In this document: positions 47,739 through 56,720 of the stretch, in pieces
Layout of the letters: every line of letters starts with the position of its first letter
Numbering within the stretch: position 1 is the stretch's first letter
Program-made: the position numbers and the translations under genes
Source: Candidatus Arthromitus sp. SFB-turkey
Lineage (GTDB): Bacteria; Bacillota; Clostridia; Clostridiales; Clostridiaceae
Length of the DNA: 64,000 nucleotides
NCBI RefSeq assembly: GCF_001655775.1
Contig: NZ_LXFF01000033.1
Span: 19,787 to 83,786 of the forward strand
Reading direction: 5' to 3'
Notes under the pieces: model-generated
Told to the model about the DNA's origin: nothing
The model's input: the letters and a program-made list of their open reading frames with translations, nothing else
Databases searched by the model: none

Positions 47739-47776
47739 AAAGAACCTAGAAAAATATTTTTCTAGGTTCTTTTATA
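47737..47776. terminator. Bidirectional terminator of the 6S-like RNA and sdpI
   Basis: Stem AAAAGAACCTAGAAAAA paired with its complement around a TA centre, T tract on both strands. Confidence 0.92.
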
Positions 47777-48403
47777 TTTTTTGTATAGAATAAAGGAATA
47801 TATGCAAGGAATTATAACGGTTAAAATAATTGAGATTATTAAAACATAAAATGATAAATTTTTGTTTATTAAAGTTGTTAATAAAAGAATTAATCCACTT
47901 ATAACCCATAAAAAACCAGAAAGTCTGTGTGTTTTTATCCAATTATTTTCGTTATTTAAAGTCCAAGGAAGTCTTATTCCCATTGTGTAATTTGGTCTAC
48001 ATTTTGGAAGGTAATTACCAATTAAAATAAATATGATTGAAATAAATATTGGTGCTATGATGGCTATATTAATGTTAAATCCTAAAGATATTAAAATAGA
48101 AGATGGAATAAATATTAAAGACATTAAAGGAATTATAAATTTACATATGGTAAGAAGTGTTTCGTTATGATTTTGTTTTTTAGGGTCATTGTTTAAAATT
48201 ATGTTTAAAAGTATGTTTACCATACAAAGTATTATAGGAAGTAAAATATAAACGAAAAGTTTACTGCCGTAAGAATCTACTTCACCATTTATGTTAAAGT
48301 GTGTTGGTATTTTTTCAGGAAGTTTATTATACAAGAAGATTGATAAAATCATTGGAATAATACATAAAATTGTCGATATTACTAGTGTTTTATTTATTTT
48401 CAT
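47762..48403 (-). CDS. sdpI: SdpI-family membrane immunity protein
   Basis: 213 residues from ATG 48403 (GGAGG five bases upstream). Six predicted helices. The first part matches DUF1648 (YNKLPEKIPTHFNINGEVDSYG), and MGIRLPWTLNNENNWIKTHRLSG near residue 140 is the SdpI/YhfL signature. In Bacillus, SdpI gives immunity to the SDP cannibalism toxin and signals to SdpR. No sdpABC toxin genes are in the window, so this may protect against toxins from others or regulate itself. Overlaps sdpR by 14 bases. Confidence 0.85.
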   Translation of the reverse strand: MKINKTLVISTILCIIPMILSIFLYNKLPEKIPTHFNINGEVDSYGSKLFVYILLPIILCMVNILLNIILNNDPKKQNHNETLLTICKFIIPLMSLIFIPSSILISLGFNINIAIIAPIFISIIFILIGNYLPKCRPNYTMGIRLPWTLNNENNWIKTHRLSGFLWVISGLILLLTTLINKNLSFYVLIISIILTVIIPCIYSFILYKKYKRT

Positions 48404-48665
48404 TTTTACCTCCAAATTGAGAGAACCATAACATTACTTCTTCAAAAACAGAAGTGTTTATTTCATAATAAATAAAATTTTTATGTTTTGATTCAAAAAT
48501 TAATTTAGATTTTTTTAAAATTGATAAGTGATATGATATTGTAGCTCCGGTTAAATTAAAATTTTCACAAATTTCTCCTGCAGATAGTTTTTCTTTTTTT
48601 AAAAGCATTAATATATCACGTCTAATTGGATCTGAAAGAGCTTTAAAGGTTTCTTTTAAACTCAC
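48390..48665 (-). CDS. sdpR: ArsR-family autorepressor SdpR
   Basis: 91-residue winged-helix repressor: FKALSDPIRRDILMLL and LTGATISYHLSILKKSKLI form the ArsR core. It has no metal-binding Cys. In Bacillus SdpR represses sdpRI until SdpI captures it at the membrane. Start is GTG 48665 with GAGGTGA nine bases before. A consensus promoter flanked by two identical palindromes lies just upstream, giving strong support for autorepression. Confidence 0.88.
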   Translation of the reverse strand: MSLKETFKALSDPIRRDILMLLKKEKLSAGEICENFNLTGATISYHLSILKKSKLIFESKHKNFIYYEINTSVFEEVMLWFSQFGGKNENK

Positions 48666-48681
48666 AAAATATTCACCTCAG

Positions 48682-48760
48682 TATTTAGAAAATTATCTAA
48701 ATAGATTATATATTTTTATTTCGTATGATGTCAATAATTATTTAGAAAGTTATCTAAATA
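48682..48760 (-). promoter_or_regulatory. sdpRI promoter flanked by twin operators
   Basis: Minus strand: TTGACA (48734-48729), 18-base spacer, TATAAT (48710-48705). Identical inverted repeats TATTTAGA-N6-TCTAAATA lie at 48682-48703 (over the start site) and 48739-48760 (just upstream of the -35). Confidence 0.85.
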
Positions 48761-48856
48761 GCTTTGAATTTAACATTTCATTGAAGAAAAAATTTTAATT
48801 TTATATACTTTAATAAAGAATATGATTAAATTTAATCTGAAAGGGTCAGTTTATAT

Positions 48857-49027
48857 ATGAAAAAAATGATAGATAGAATAAATTTTTTGTATCACAAATC
48901 TAAAGAAAATGGTTTAACTGAACAGGAGAAGCTTGAACAAGAACGTTTAAGAAAGCAGTATGTAAAAATAATTAAAGGTAATTTTGAAAAACAACTTATG
49001 AATTATAAGAAAAAGGGAGTTGAATAG
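48857..49027 (+). CDS. DUF896 (YnzC-like) small protein
   Basis: 56 residues: MKKMIDRINFLYHKSKENGL then TEQEKLEQERLRKQYVKII, the two-helix DUF896 pattern (IDRINxLxxKxKxxGLTxxExxEQxxLRxxY). Function unknown; YnzC in Bacillus is linked to the SOS regulon by position only. Its stop codon is followed directly by the hprK ATG, so the two are co-translated. Confidence 0.88.
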   Translation: MKKMIDRINFLYHKSKENGLTEQEKLEQERLRKQYVKIIKGNFEKQLMNYKKKGVE

Positions 49028-49933
49028 ATGTCTGTAAGAGTAGATGAGTTAATAGATAAATTTGGTTTTGAGGTAATTGTGTATGGAAATTCAGCAATTG
49101 AAATAAGTAGTACAGAATTAAATCGTCCAGGACTTCAATTTGCAGGATATTATTCTCATTTTTCAAATGAAAGAATACAGCTAATTGGAATGACTGAATG
49201 GTCCTATATGAAATCTTTACCTAAAGATATTTGTGATAAAAGATTTAAGGAGTATTTAAAAAAATTTACCCCGTGTATAATAGTAACTCGTGGTTTAGAA
49301 ATACCAGAAGCTTTAGTTAAATACGCAAAAGTGTATAATAGAACGATTTTAAGGACGGAACAAGAAACAACTAGAGTTATAAGTAGACTTAAGAGATATT
49401 TAGATACAAGGCTTGCTCCTGAAACTAGAGTTCATGGAGTTTTAGTTGATATATATGGATGTGGAATTTTAATTACAGGTGATAGTGGAATTGGAAAAAG
49501 TGAAACAGCTCTTGAACTTATAAAAAGAGGTCATAGAATAATTTCAGATGATGCAGTTGATTTTAAAGAAATTGATAGAGAAATAATAGGATATTGTCCA
49601 CATATAACTTTTGGAATGCTTGAGGTTCGGGGAGTTGGAATAATAGATATTACATCAATATATGGATTATCTTCCGTACTTGAAAGTAAAAAACTTGATT
49701 TAATAATTGAACTTGAGCATTGGGATGATAGTGAATCTTATGATAGATTAGGAATTGATGATTTATATAAAGACGTTTTAGGCGTGAAAATAAAATTAAT
49801 ACGTCTTCCAATACGTCCTGGAAGGAATGTGTCTGTACTTGTTGAAGCTGCTGCAGCTAATTATAGGTATAAATTAACAGGAAGACCAGATGCAGTTGAT
49901 ATAATAGGAGAGAGAATGAGTAAATTAAAATAA
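49028..49933 (+). CDS. hprK: HPr kinase/phosphorylase
   Basis: 301 residues. Walker A GDSGIGKSETALEL near residue 155, preceded by RVHGVLVDIYGCGILI; catalytic HRIISDDAVDF near 176 and the family signature LEVRGVGIID near 201. It phosphorylates HPr on Ser46 in response to glycolytic intermediates, enabling CcpA-mediated catabolite control. The mannose-type PTS at 58683 is a likely target of this control. Starts directly after the DUF896 stop; GGGAG lies inside that gene. Confidence 0.96.
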   Translation: MSVRVDELIDKFGFEVIVYGNSAIEISSTELNRPGLQFAGYYSHFSNERIQLIGMTEWSYMKSLPKDICDKRFKEYLKKFTPCIIVTRGLEIPEALVKYAKVYNRTILRTEQETTRVISRLKRYLDTRLAPETRVHGVLVDIYGCGILITGDSGIGKSETALELIKRGHRIISDDAVDFKEIDREIIGYCPHITFGMLEVRGVGIIDITSIYGLSSVLESKKLDLIIELEHWDDSESYDRLGIDDLYKDVLGVKIKLIRLPIRPGRNVSVLVEAAAANYRYKLTGRPDAVDIIGERMSKLK

Positions 49934-50036
49934 GAAAATACGAATGGATATAGATTATATAAGAAATAATAGTATAAATATAACTTTATTAGAAAGTGCT
50001 TTTGAACTTTATTTTTAATAAGTTGGTGATTTTGAA

Positions 50037-50966
50037 TTGATCATATATAATATATCAAAATTGTTTAAAGAAGAAAGTACATATGATTTAAGTAAATATT
50101 TATACTGGTTTATTTTAGATGAAGATGAAATTATGTCTATGCCATTTGATATAGATGATGAATGTATTAAAGAATGCAATTTTTTAAATAGATTTTCTCA
50201 GATAAATTTTTACAATGAATATACTTTTATGATTTTAAGTGTTTTGGAATTTGATGAGGTAAATTTAATATTTAAAGATATTGATATATTTTTTGGTAAA
50301 AATTATTTAATTACAATTTATAAGGGTAATTCTGATATTTTAATTAATCTTATAAATGATTTGAAGGAAAATAAAAATTGTTTTGTTGCTAAAAATAATC
50401 CAAAAATTTCAACCTTATTATATATGATTTTAGATAGAATAATTCTTAACAATTATTCTGTTATAAATTCTTTGAGTTCAAAGGGAGATAAAATTGAAAT
50501 TAGTATTTTAAAGGATGATTCACGTAAAACTTTTGGAGAGTTAATAAAATTAAGAGCTCAGGTTTATAGAGTAAAAAAACATTTGAATCCACTAAGATAT
50601 ATTGGAGATTCTCTTATATTAAATGAAAATAAAATTCTTGATAAGGAAGATATTATTTTATTTGAAAAAATAAATGATAAGTTTCAAAAACTTATGGTTT
50701 CTGTAGAAAATTTAAATCAGCAGTTATCACTTGTAAGAGAAGCTTATGAATCTGAGATTTCAAATAAAACAAATCAGCTTATGAAAGTATTTACTCTTGT
50801 TGCTTCTATTTTTCTTCCTTTGGATCTTCTTACAAGTTTTTTTGGTATGAGTTTTGAGATTATGCCTTTTAAACATTCTTGTTATTCTGTTTACATAGTT
50901 AGTGGAGTTATGGTTGTAATTGTGTTTATACTTGTGATACTTTTTAAAAAGAAAGACTGGTTATAA
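50037..50966 (+). CDS. CorA-family divalent cation transporter-like protein with altered GMN motif
   Basis: 309 residues. A soluble N-terminal domain with a long helix (about 200-245, ending QLMKVFTLVASIFLPLDLLTSFFG) and two C-terminal transmembrane helices. The universal CorA selectivity motif GMN between the helices reads GMS (FGMSFEIMPF), which may alter selectivity or conduction. The Arg/Lys-rich tail KKKDWL is typical. TTG start at 50037 with GGTGAT upstream. Mg2+ or Co2+ uptake is the family role; here function is uncertain because of the motif change. Confidence 0.8.
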   Translation: MIIYNISKLFKEESTYDLSKYLYWFILDEDEIMSMPFDIDDECIKECNFLNRFSQINFYNEYTFMILSVLEFDEVNLIFKDIDIFFGKNYLITIYKGNSDILINLINDLKENKNCFVAKNNPKISTLLYMILDRIILNNYSVINSLSSKGDKIEISILKDDSRKTFGELIKLRAQVYRVKKHLNPLRYIGDSLILNENKILDKEDIILFEKINDKFQKLMVSVENLNQQLSLVREAYESEISNKTNQLMKVFTLVASIFLPLDLLTSFFGMSFEIMPFKHSCYSVYIVSGVMVVIVFILVILFKKKDWL

Positions 50967-50986
50967 AGTTTTTGAGGTTTGAAAAT

Positions 50987-51325
50987 ATGGGAAAAATAAA
51001 AGATGATTATTCTTGTGCATTACTTCTTACAATGGATTTACTAGGAGGGAAGTGGAAACTTAGAATTTTATGGCACATTATAAATGGAGACAATAGGTTT
51101 TCTCTTCTTAGAAAATCAATACCAGATATAACAAATAAGATGCTTATAACTCAACTTAAAGAACTTGAGGAAAGTGGAATTTTAGTTAGAAAGGATTTTA
51201 AAGAAGTTCCATTGAGAATTGAATATAGTATTTTAGATGAGTATAAAGGGATAATTTATATTATAGATGATTTGTGTAATTTTACGAAAAAATATGCTCT
51301 AAAAAATAAAATTAAAATTGATTAA
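50987..51325 (+). CDS. HxlR-family transcriptional regulator
   Basis: 112 residues from ATG 50987, with GAGGT eight bases upstream. MDLLGGKWKLRILWHIINGDNRFSLLRKSIPDITNKMLI is the HxlR winged helix. A Cys near residue 9 (YSC) matches the thiol sensor Cys of many HxlR proteins such as YodB and HypR, suggesting electrophile sensing. The VOC-family gene downstream fits an aldehyde or quinone detoxification pair. Confidence 0.88.
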   Translation: MGKIKDDYSCALLLTMDLLGGKWKLRILWHIINGDNRFSLLRKSIPDITNKMLITQLKELEESGILVRKDFKEVPLRIEYSILDEYKGIIYIIDDLCNFTKKYALKNKIKID

Positions 51326-51342
51326 TTAAAGTTTTTATATAG

Positions 51343-51356
51343 GTACAAAAAAGTAC
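51343..51356 (+). promoter_or_regulatory. Possible HxlR operator upstream of the VOC gene
   Basis: GTAC-AAAAAA-GTAC, an inverted repeat in the 95-base gap between the HxlR and VOC genes. GTAC-type half sites occur in HxlR targets; a matching promoter is not clear. Confidence 0.35.
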
Positions 51357-51420
51357 GTTATTTTGTTATATAAATATTTGTGTTAGACTCTTAAAAAAAT
51401 TATTTTATGAGAGGTTATTT

Positions 51421-51915
51421 ATGAGTTATCCAAGAAGTTTTTCTCACATAGGTTTGTCTGTACCTGATGTTAAAAAAGCTGTTGATTTCTATAAAAATGT
51501 TATGGGTTGGTATGTTATTATGGAGCCTTGTGAAATTAAGGAAGAAAATAGTTCGGCCATAGGAGTTATGTGTCAAGGAGTATTTGGTAAAGGACATGGA
51601 AATTTTAAAATTGCACATATGGTAACTTCGGATGGAATTGGAATTGAATTATTTGAATTTGAGGGAAATACTGGGAAAAAACAAGAGTTTAATTATGTTA
51701 GCACTGGATTATTTCATTTTTGTGTTCAAGATCCAGATATTGAAGGTTTAATTGAAAAAATAAAGTTGCATGGTGGAAGGCAAAGAATGCCAATTCGAGA
51801 ATATTATCCTGGGGAGAAACCTTATAAAATGTGTTATGTTGAAGATCCATTTGGAATTGTATTTGAAATTTATACTCATAGTTATGAACTTACTTATTCA
51901 AAAGGAGCTTATTGA
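51421..51915 (+). CDS. VOC-superfamily (glyoxalase-like) protein
   Basis: 164 residues with two beta-alpha-beta-beta-beta modules: FSHIGLSVPDVKKAVDFYKN at the start and FHFCVQDPDIEGLIEKIKLHGG ... CYVEDPFGIVFEIYTHSYE at the end. Putative metal ligands are H9, E80-type (GIELFEF) and the distal H and E. Likely acts on small electrophiles such as methylglyoxal or a quinone. GAGAGG precedes the ATG. Adjacent to the HxlR gene. Confidence 0.85.
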   Translation: MSYPRSFSHIGLSVPDVKKAVDFYKNVMGWYVIMEPCEIKEENSSAIGVMCQGVFGKGHGNFKIAHMVTSDGIGIELFEFEGNTGKKQEFNYVSTGLFHFCVQDPDIEGLIEKIKLHGGRQRMPIREYYPGEKPYKMCYVEDPFGIVFEIYTHSYELTYSKGAY

Positions 51916-51962
51916 TATAAATATAATTTAGAGATATCATAGAGAGAAAGGAGGGGTTTATT

Positions 51963-53360
51963 ATGAGAGAAAAATTTTCTACTAAAAGTGCTTGGAATAA
52001 GTATGGAAAAAATGACTTAATAGAGCTTGAGGATTTATGTACTTCATATAAGAAATTTTTAAGTGATTGTAAGACTGAAAGAGAATGTGTAGCTTATTTT
52101 ATAGATGTTGCTAATAAAAATAATTTTAAAGATTTAAAACAAATTATTAAAAATGGTGAAAAATTAAAAAAAGGTGATAAAGTTTATTATTCTAAAATGG
52201 ATAAAACTTTAATTTTAGCTATAATTGGGGAAGAAGATTTAGAAAAAGGATTTAATATAATAGGATCCCATGTTGATGCACCAAGAGTTGATTTAAAGCA
52301 AACGCCTGTATATGAATCTGATGGATTATGTTTTTTTGATACACATTATTATGGAGGTATAAAAAAGTACCATTGGGTAGCTAGACCAATGTGTTTAAAA
52401 GGTGTAGTTATTAAGAAAGATGGAGAAAAAATTAATATAAATTTAGGTGATAATGAAAATGATCCATATGTTGGATTTTCAGATTTATTACCTCACCTTT
52501 GGAAAGACCAAGCAGTTAAAAAAGCTATGGATGTTATAGAAGGTGAACAATTAAATTTATTAGTTGGAAATAAACCAAGTGAAAAAGATTCTAAAAATAA
52601 AGTAAAACAAAATATTATTAATATTTTGGAAGAAAAGTATGGTATATGTGAAGATGATTTAATTTCTGCAGAATTACAAGTTGTACCAGCAGGACCTGCT
52701 AAAGATTATGGATTAGATAGAAGTATGATAATAGGATATGGTCAAGATGATAGAGTTTGTGCCTTTACTTCTTTTATGGCTATGTTAAATTTGAAGAAGG
52801 TTCCAAAAAGAACTTGTGTATGTATTTTGGCAGATAAAGAAGAAATTGGAAGTGTTGGAGCTACTGGTATGGAGTCAAGATTATTTGAAAATTTTTCTGC
52901 TGAACTTATAAATTCTTGTAGAGATTATTCAGATTTAATATTAAAAAGAGCTCTTCAAAATTCCTATATGTTATCAGCTGATGTTACTTGTGCTTATGAT
53001 CCTAATTTTCCTTCTGAAACTCCTAAGCAAAGTACGGCTTTTTTTAGTAATGGAGTAGCAATTTCTAAATATACAGGTTCTAGGGGTAAAAGTGGGTGTA
53101 ATGATGCTAACCCTGAGTTTTTAGCAAAATTAAGAAATATATTTGATGAAGATAATGTAAGTTATCAATTAGGAGAATTAGGTAAGGTTGACCAAGGTGG
53201 AGGGGGAACAATTGCATATTTTTTAGCGAAATATGGAATGGAAGTTGTTGATATTGGTGTTCCACTTCAAAATATGCACGCTCCATTTGAGGTTGCATCT
53301 AAAGCAGATATTTTTGAAGCATATAAATCTTATTGTACATTCTATAAAAAATTAAATTAA
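51963..53360 (+). CDS. M18 family aspartyl aminopeptidase-like
   Basis: 465 residues. Metal and catalytic motifs: GSHVDAPRVDLKQ near residue 102, DKEEIGSVGATG near 290 (catalytic Glu), YMLSADVTCAYDPN near 338 and GVPLQNMHAPFEV near 436 (last His ligand). This places it among cytosolic M18 aminopeptidases, which trim N-terminal acidic or hydrophobic residues using zinc or cobalt. GGAGGGG precedes the ATG. Followed by a terminator. Confidence 0.93.
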   Translation: MREKFSTKSAWNKYGKNDLIELEDLCTSYKKFLSDCKTERECVAYFIDVANKNNFKDLKQIIKNGEKLKKGDKVYYSKMDKTLILAIIGEEDLEKGFNIIGSHVDAPRVDLKQTPVYESDGLCFFDTHYYGGIKKYHWVARPMCLKGVVIKKDGEKININLGDNENDPYVGFSDLLPHLWKDQAVKKAMDVIEGEQLNLLVGNKPSEKDSKNKVKQNIINILEEKYGICEDDLISAELQVVPAGPAKDYGLDRSMIIGYGQDDRVCAFTSFMAMLNLKKVPKRTCVCILADKEEIGSVGATGMESRLFENFSAELINSCRDYSDLILKRALQNSYMLSADVTCAYDPNFPSETPKQSTAFFSNGVAISKYTGSRGKSGCNDANPEFLAKLRNIFDEDNVSYQLGELGKVDQGGGGTIAYFLAKYGMEVVDIGVPLQNMHAPFEVASKADIFEAYKSYCTFYKKLN

Positions 53361-53375
53361 AATTTTATAAATGAG

Positions 53376-53407
53376 AAAGTCCTCTTTTAAATAGGGGACT
53401 TTTTTTA
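53376..53407 (+). terminator. Terminator after the aminopeptidase gene
   Basis: Stem AAAGTCCTC / GGGGACTTT (one G-T pair) then a T tract. Confidence 0.85.
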
Positions 53408-53520
53408 TTGTCTTGAGTGAGTAAAAATTTTATTTAAATTTTTATAATTTGTAAAATTTTAAAAATATTTTATTAGATTTTTTTAGTTAAAATTACTATT
53501 TTGTAACAAATATTAAAATC

Positions 53521-53549
53521 TTGATAACTATTTAAAGATATGGTAAAAT
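53521..53549 (+). promoter_or_regulatory. Predicted promoter for the secreted DUF4214 gene
   Basis: TTGATA, 17-base spacer, TAAAAT, about 60 bases before the TTG start at 53615. Confidence 0.5.
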
Positions 53550-53614
53550 GTAAACAATAATAAAACATATTTAAAAATGTATTAATAAATTAAGTTGGTT
53601 TAGGAGGGGTGTAG

Positions 53615-55858
53615 TTGGCTAGCAATAAGAAATTTAAAATTTTAAAAGGAGCAGTTGCTACCACGGCTGTAGCTGCTGTTGTTATGCCTGGTGGAGGAGT
53701 TGGAGCTACTACTGTTATATCTGATAGTCAAACGGAGGGAATTCAGGAGAGTAATACAAATGATACTGTTATTAAAATAAATTCCAATAAACCGGATATT
53801 CCGTATTTTTATTATTGGACTAGTGGTGATACTGTTTATTTAAGTTGGGATTATGGACATGTTGCAAATAGACCTACTAAAATTGAAGCAGTAATAGATA
53901 GTAGTGCTGATTTTTCTAATCCAAGCTATATACAAGTAAAGCCTAAAGGAGCGGAATTTGTACCAAATATAACTGGTGACTTTTATTTGAGAGTTAGGTT
54001 TTTTGATTCATCTGGTAATGTGACTCATGAAAGTATTAGAAAAGTTATAAGAAATTCTTCAGAGACAAGAGAAATAAAAGGATTAACTCAGCAAGTTTCG
54101 GGTACAGGTGTAAAAATAAGTTGGAATAATTTTACAAGTGGTATAAGTTCTGGTCAGGTTTTTGTAAATGGACAATTATATGGAAATTTATCAGCATCAG
54201 ATATTAAAAATAATTCTGTTGTTGTACAAAATGTTTCTGAAGGATCGGAGATAAAGATAAGGATAATAAATGGAAATGGACTTGAGTATAATGGAGTTGT
54301 TTTTGTGGACAAGGGAAGTCTTCAATCAGTACAAAAAATTAATTTAGGTTTGAGTCAAGATGGTGTTGGAATAAATGTAGATTTATCTCAAACAGGTTTT
54401 AAGCAAGGAAATAGATTTTTAGTAAAAGTTGTTCAGAAAGATGACAATGATGTAATAGTAAGTGGTACTCAAATTACACTTAATAAAGATAAAGGATCAT
54501 TTACTATATATCCAGATACAGGCAAAGCATTTATTGATGCAGACTACATAGTTACTATTACAGATTTAAATACTGGAGATGTGTATACTTATGAGTATAC
54601 TCATGAAATTTTTGCTCTGCCAAATTTTGTATCAGTTGGTCTTTCAACTGGTGAAGTAGTTTCTACTTGGGATTCAATCGAAGGAGCTGCATCATATGAA
54701 CTTATTTGGAGTACTTCTCCTGATTTTACAAATTATAGTACTATAGATGTTGAATCTGGAAAATATGGTATTACTTTTAATACAAATTTAACTACTTCAC
54801 AAAAAGTGTATTTGATTTTGAAAACTTATGATCAGCAAGGAAGAATAATTACACAAAATGTTGATGTTGTTATGGTTGGAGATACTGAAGGACAACTTTC
54901 AAACTTTAAAGGAGTTTATAAAACTGATAATGTTGTTGAGTTTAGTTGGAATGCTATAAATACTGATGTTGCTGCTGGTATACTTAAGGTTAACGATAAA
55001 GTTGTTTTTTTATCATCCTCAGAGTTAGCTACTTTAAATAGTACAAATACTTTAACAGTTGGAGGATTTACAAAGGGTAATAAGTATGATGTAAGTTTGT
55101 ATTTATTAGATAGTAATGGAAAAGTTTATAAAGGAAATGTTACTTCAATACAAACTCAGGGTACATCAGAATCAACTGATGTTTTAATAGATGGTGTTAC
55201 TGGAATAATAGGAAGATATACTATAAATCCTGGAATTTTAACTTTGTTGTTAGATGAAGGTTTATATGATGTTTCTCCAAATTCTCCTATTGGAATACTT
55301 GTAAATGGTCAGAAAATTTCAAGTGTTTCAGCTGTTTATGTGCCAGAAAGTAACGCTATAAACGTAACAGGGTTGATTCCTACAAAAGCTTACAGAAATA
55401 TTAGTTTAAGTTATGTAAGCAAAAGTGGGGAAAGTAAAACAATTAATATACCTAACTTGACTATAAAAATTGGAAGTTCTTTAGATTCGTTTTTGGTTAA
55501 TGCTTATAATAAGGCAATAAGTCGTGAGACTCAAAATATAGATGAGGATGGATATAATTATTGGAAAAATGGTCTTATTAGTAAGAATATAACTTTAGGT
55601 TATTTCATAAGAAACCTTGCGTATGTTCCTGAATTTATGAATTTAATTAATTCACCTCAAGATCTTATAACTAGACTTTATCAAGTTTTAGTTTTAAGAG
55701 ATCCAGAGCCTCAGGGACTTCAATTCTGGACAGCTGTTTATAATGAACTAGTAAGTAATGGAGTTTCTCATATGGAAGCGACAATGAAAATTTTATCTGA
55801 TATGACTACAAGTAATGAGTTTTCGAATCTTGCTCAAAAGATAGGTGTTAACCCTTAA
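53615..55858 (+). CDS. Large secreted multidomain protein with C-terminal DUF4214
   Basis: 747 residues. A signal peptide (AVATTAVAAVVMPGGGVGA, cut near residue 32) shows export. The body is made of fibronectin-III-like or Ig-like strand-rich modules: Tyr/Trp-rich openings such as YYWTSGDTVYLSWDYGHV near 66, VSTWDSIEGAASYELIWS near 347 and VVEFSWNAINTDVAAG near 441. The last ~110 residues form a two-repeat DUF4214 (YNKAISRETQNIDEDGYNYW, YQVLVLRDPEPQGLQFW). No LPXTG or transmembrane anchor, so it is released or held by the domain. TTG start, with AGGAGGGG six bases upstream. Candidate surface or host-contact protein. Confidence 0.8.
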   Translation: MASNKKFKILKGAVATTAVAAVVMPGGGVGATTVISDSQTEGIQESNTNDTVIKINSNKPDIPYFYYWTSGDTVYLSWDYGHVANRPTKIEAVIDSSADFSNPSYIQVKPKGAEFVPNITGDFYLRVRFFDSSGNVTHESIRKVIRNSSETREIKGLTQQVSGTGVKISWNNFTSGISSGQVFVNGQLYGNLSASDIKNNSVVVQNVSEGSEIKIRIINGNGLEYNGVVFVDKGSLQSVQKINLGLSQDGVGINVDLSQTGFKQGNRFLVKVVQKDDNDVIVSGTQITLNKDKGSFTIYPDTGKAFIDADYIVTITDLNTGDVYTYEYTHEIFALPNFVSVGLSTGEVVSTWDSIEGAASYELIWSTSPDFTNYSTIDVESGKYGITFNTNLTTSQKVYLILKTYDQQGRIITQNVDVVMVGDTEGQLSNFKGVYKTDNVVEFSWNAINTDVAAGILKVNDKVVFLSSSELATLNSTNTLTVGGFTKGNKYDVSLYLLDSNGKVYKGNVTSIQTQGTSESTDVLIDGVTGIIGRYTINPGILTLLLDEGLYDVSPNSPIGILVNGQKISSVSAVYVPESNAINVTGLIPTKAYRNISLSYVSKSGESKTINIPNLTIKIGSSLDSFLVNAYNKAISRETQNIDEDGYNYWKNGLISKNITLGYFIRNLAYVPEFMNLINSPQDLITRLYQVLVLRDPEPQGLQFWTAVYNELVSNGVSHMEATMKILSDMTTSNEFSNLAQKIGVNP

Positions 55859-55899
55859 GAAATATTAATTTCTTGAAAGCTATTGTATATTAATTTATT

Positions 55900-55936
55900 A
55901 TAAAGATAGGGATTTTTCTCTATCTTTATTTTTTAT
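55900..55936 (+). terminator. Terminator after the secreted DUF4214 gene
   Basis: Stem AAAGATAGGGA / TCTCTATCTTT with a short T loop, then ATTTTTTA. Confidence 0.85.
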
Positions 55937-55957
55937 GGAATTGTTAGGAGATAATTT

Positions 55958-56719
55958 ATGAAAAAATTATTAGCATCTGATTTAGATGGTACACTTATTC
56001 ACAATGGTGAAATTAAACAGTGTGATAAGGAAAGTATTTTGAAACTTAAAAAATCTAATAATATTTTTGGAGTATCTACTGGAAGACCTTATAAGGGAAT
56101 AACTTCTCTTATAAATGAACATGGAATAGATATAGATTTTTATGTACTATTAAACGGTGCATATATACTTGACAAGGATTTAAATGTTTTAAAGAGGGAG
56201 CTTATTCCTTATCATATTATTAAAACTATTTTTGAAAAATATGATAACTATACTCTTTTTGGTGTTGAAGAAGGTATGCAAACTTCTCTTTTATATGGAG
56301 AAACTGTATTTTGTTGGGATGATATTTATAGAAGAACAATAGATGAACTTGAAGATAAGGAGTGTTTACTTCTTTCTATTCATTTTGCAAATAATAAGAT
56401 AGAAGAGATAGATGAAATTTGTAATGAAATTAATAGAGAATTTTCACAAGATGTTGTAGCTTATAGAAATGCTCAATTTGTAGACGTTGTTCCTAAAGGG
56501 TGTTCAAAAGGAAATGGAGTAAAGCAGGTTTGTGAAATGATGAATATTAGTATGGACAATGTTTATACAATAGGGGATTCTTTTAATGATGTAAGTATGT
56601 TTAACATAACTAAAAATTCTTTTTCTTTTCCAAATGTTGAGGAAAAGTTAAAAGAGCATGTGAATTTTATTGTAGATTCTGTTTCTGAATGTATTGAAAA
56701 ACATATTTTAGGTGAGTAG
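55958..56719 (+). CDS. Cof-type HAD-IIB phosphatase
   Basis: 253 residues. Motif I ASDLDGTLI near residue 7, motif II VSTGRPYKG near 39, motif III Lys in VPKGCSKGNGV near 179, and motif IV IGDSFNDVSMF near 206, with a C2 cap between II and III. Substrates of this class include sugar phosphates and FMN. It overlaps the folP region, so a role in folate precursor dephosphorylation is tempting: its position next to folP and folB-folK would fit the missing dihydroneopterin phosphate phosphatase. GGAG precedes the ATG. Confidence 0.85.
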   Translation: MKKLLASDLDGTLIHNGEIKQCDKESILKLKKSNNIFGVSTGRPYKGITSLINEHGIDIDFYVLLNGAYILDKDLNVLKRELIPYHIIKTIFEKYDNYTLFGVEEGMQTSLLYGETVFCWDDIYRRTIDELEDKECLLLSIHFANNKIEEIDEICNEINREFSQDVVAYRNAQFVDVVPKGCSKGNGVKQVCEMMNISMDNVYTIGDSFNDVSMFNITKNSFSFPNVEEKLKEHVNFIVDSVSECIEKHILGE

Positions 56720-56720
56720 T

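Noticed and set aside
49944..50018. 24-codon open frame between hprK and the CorA-like gene
   Set aside because: No good ribosome-binding site and no recognisable pattern.
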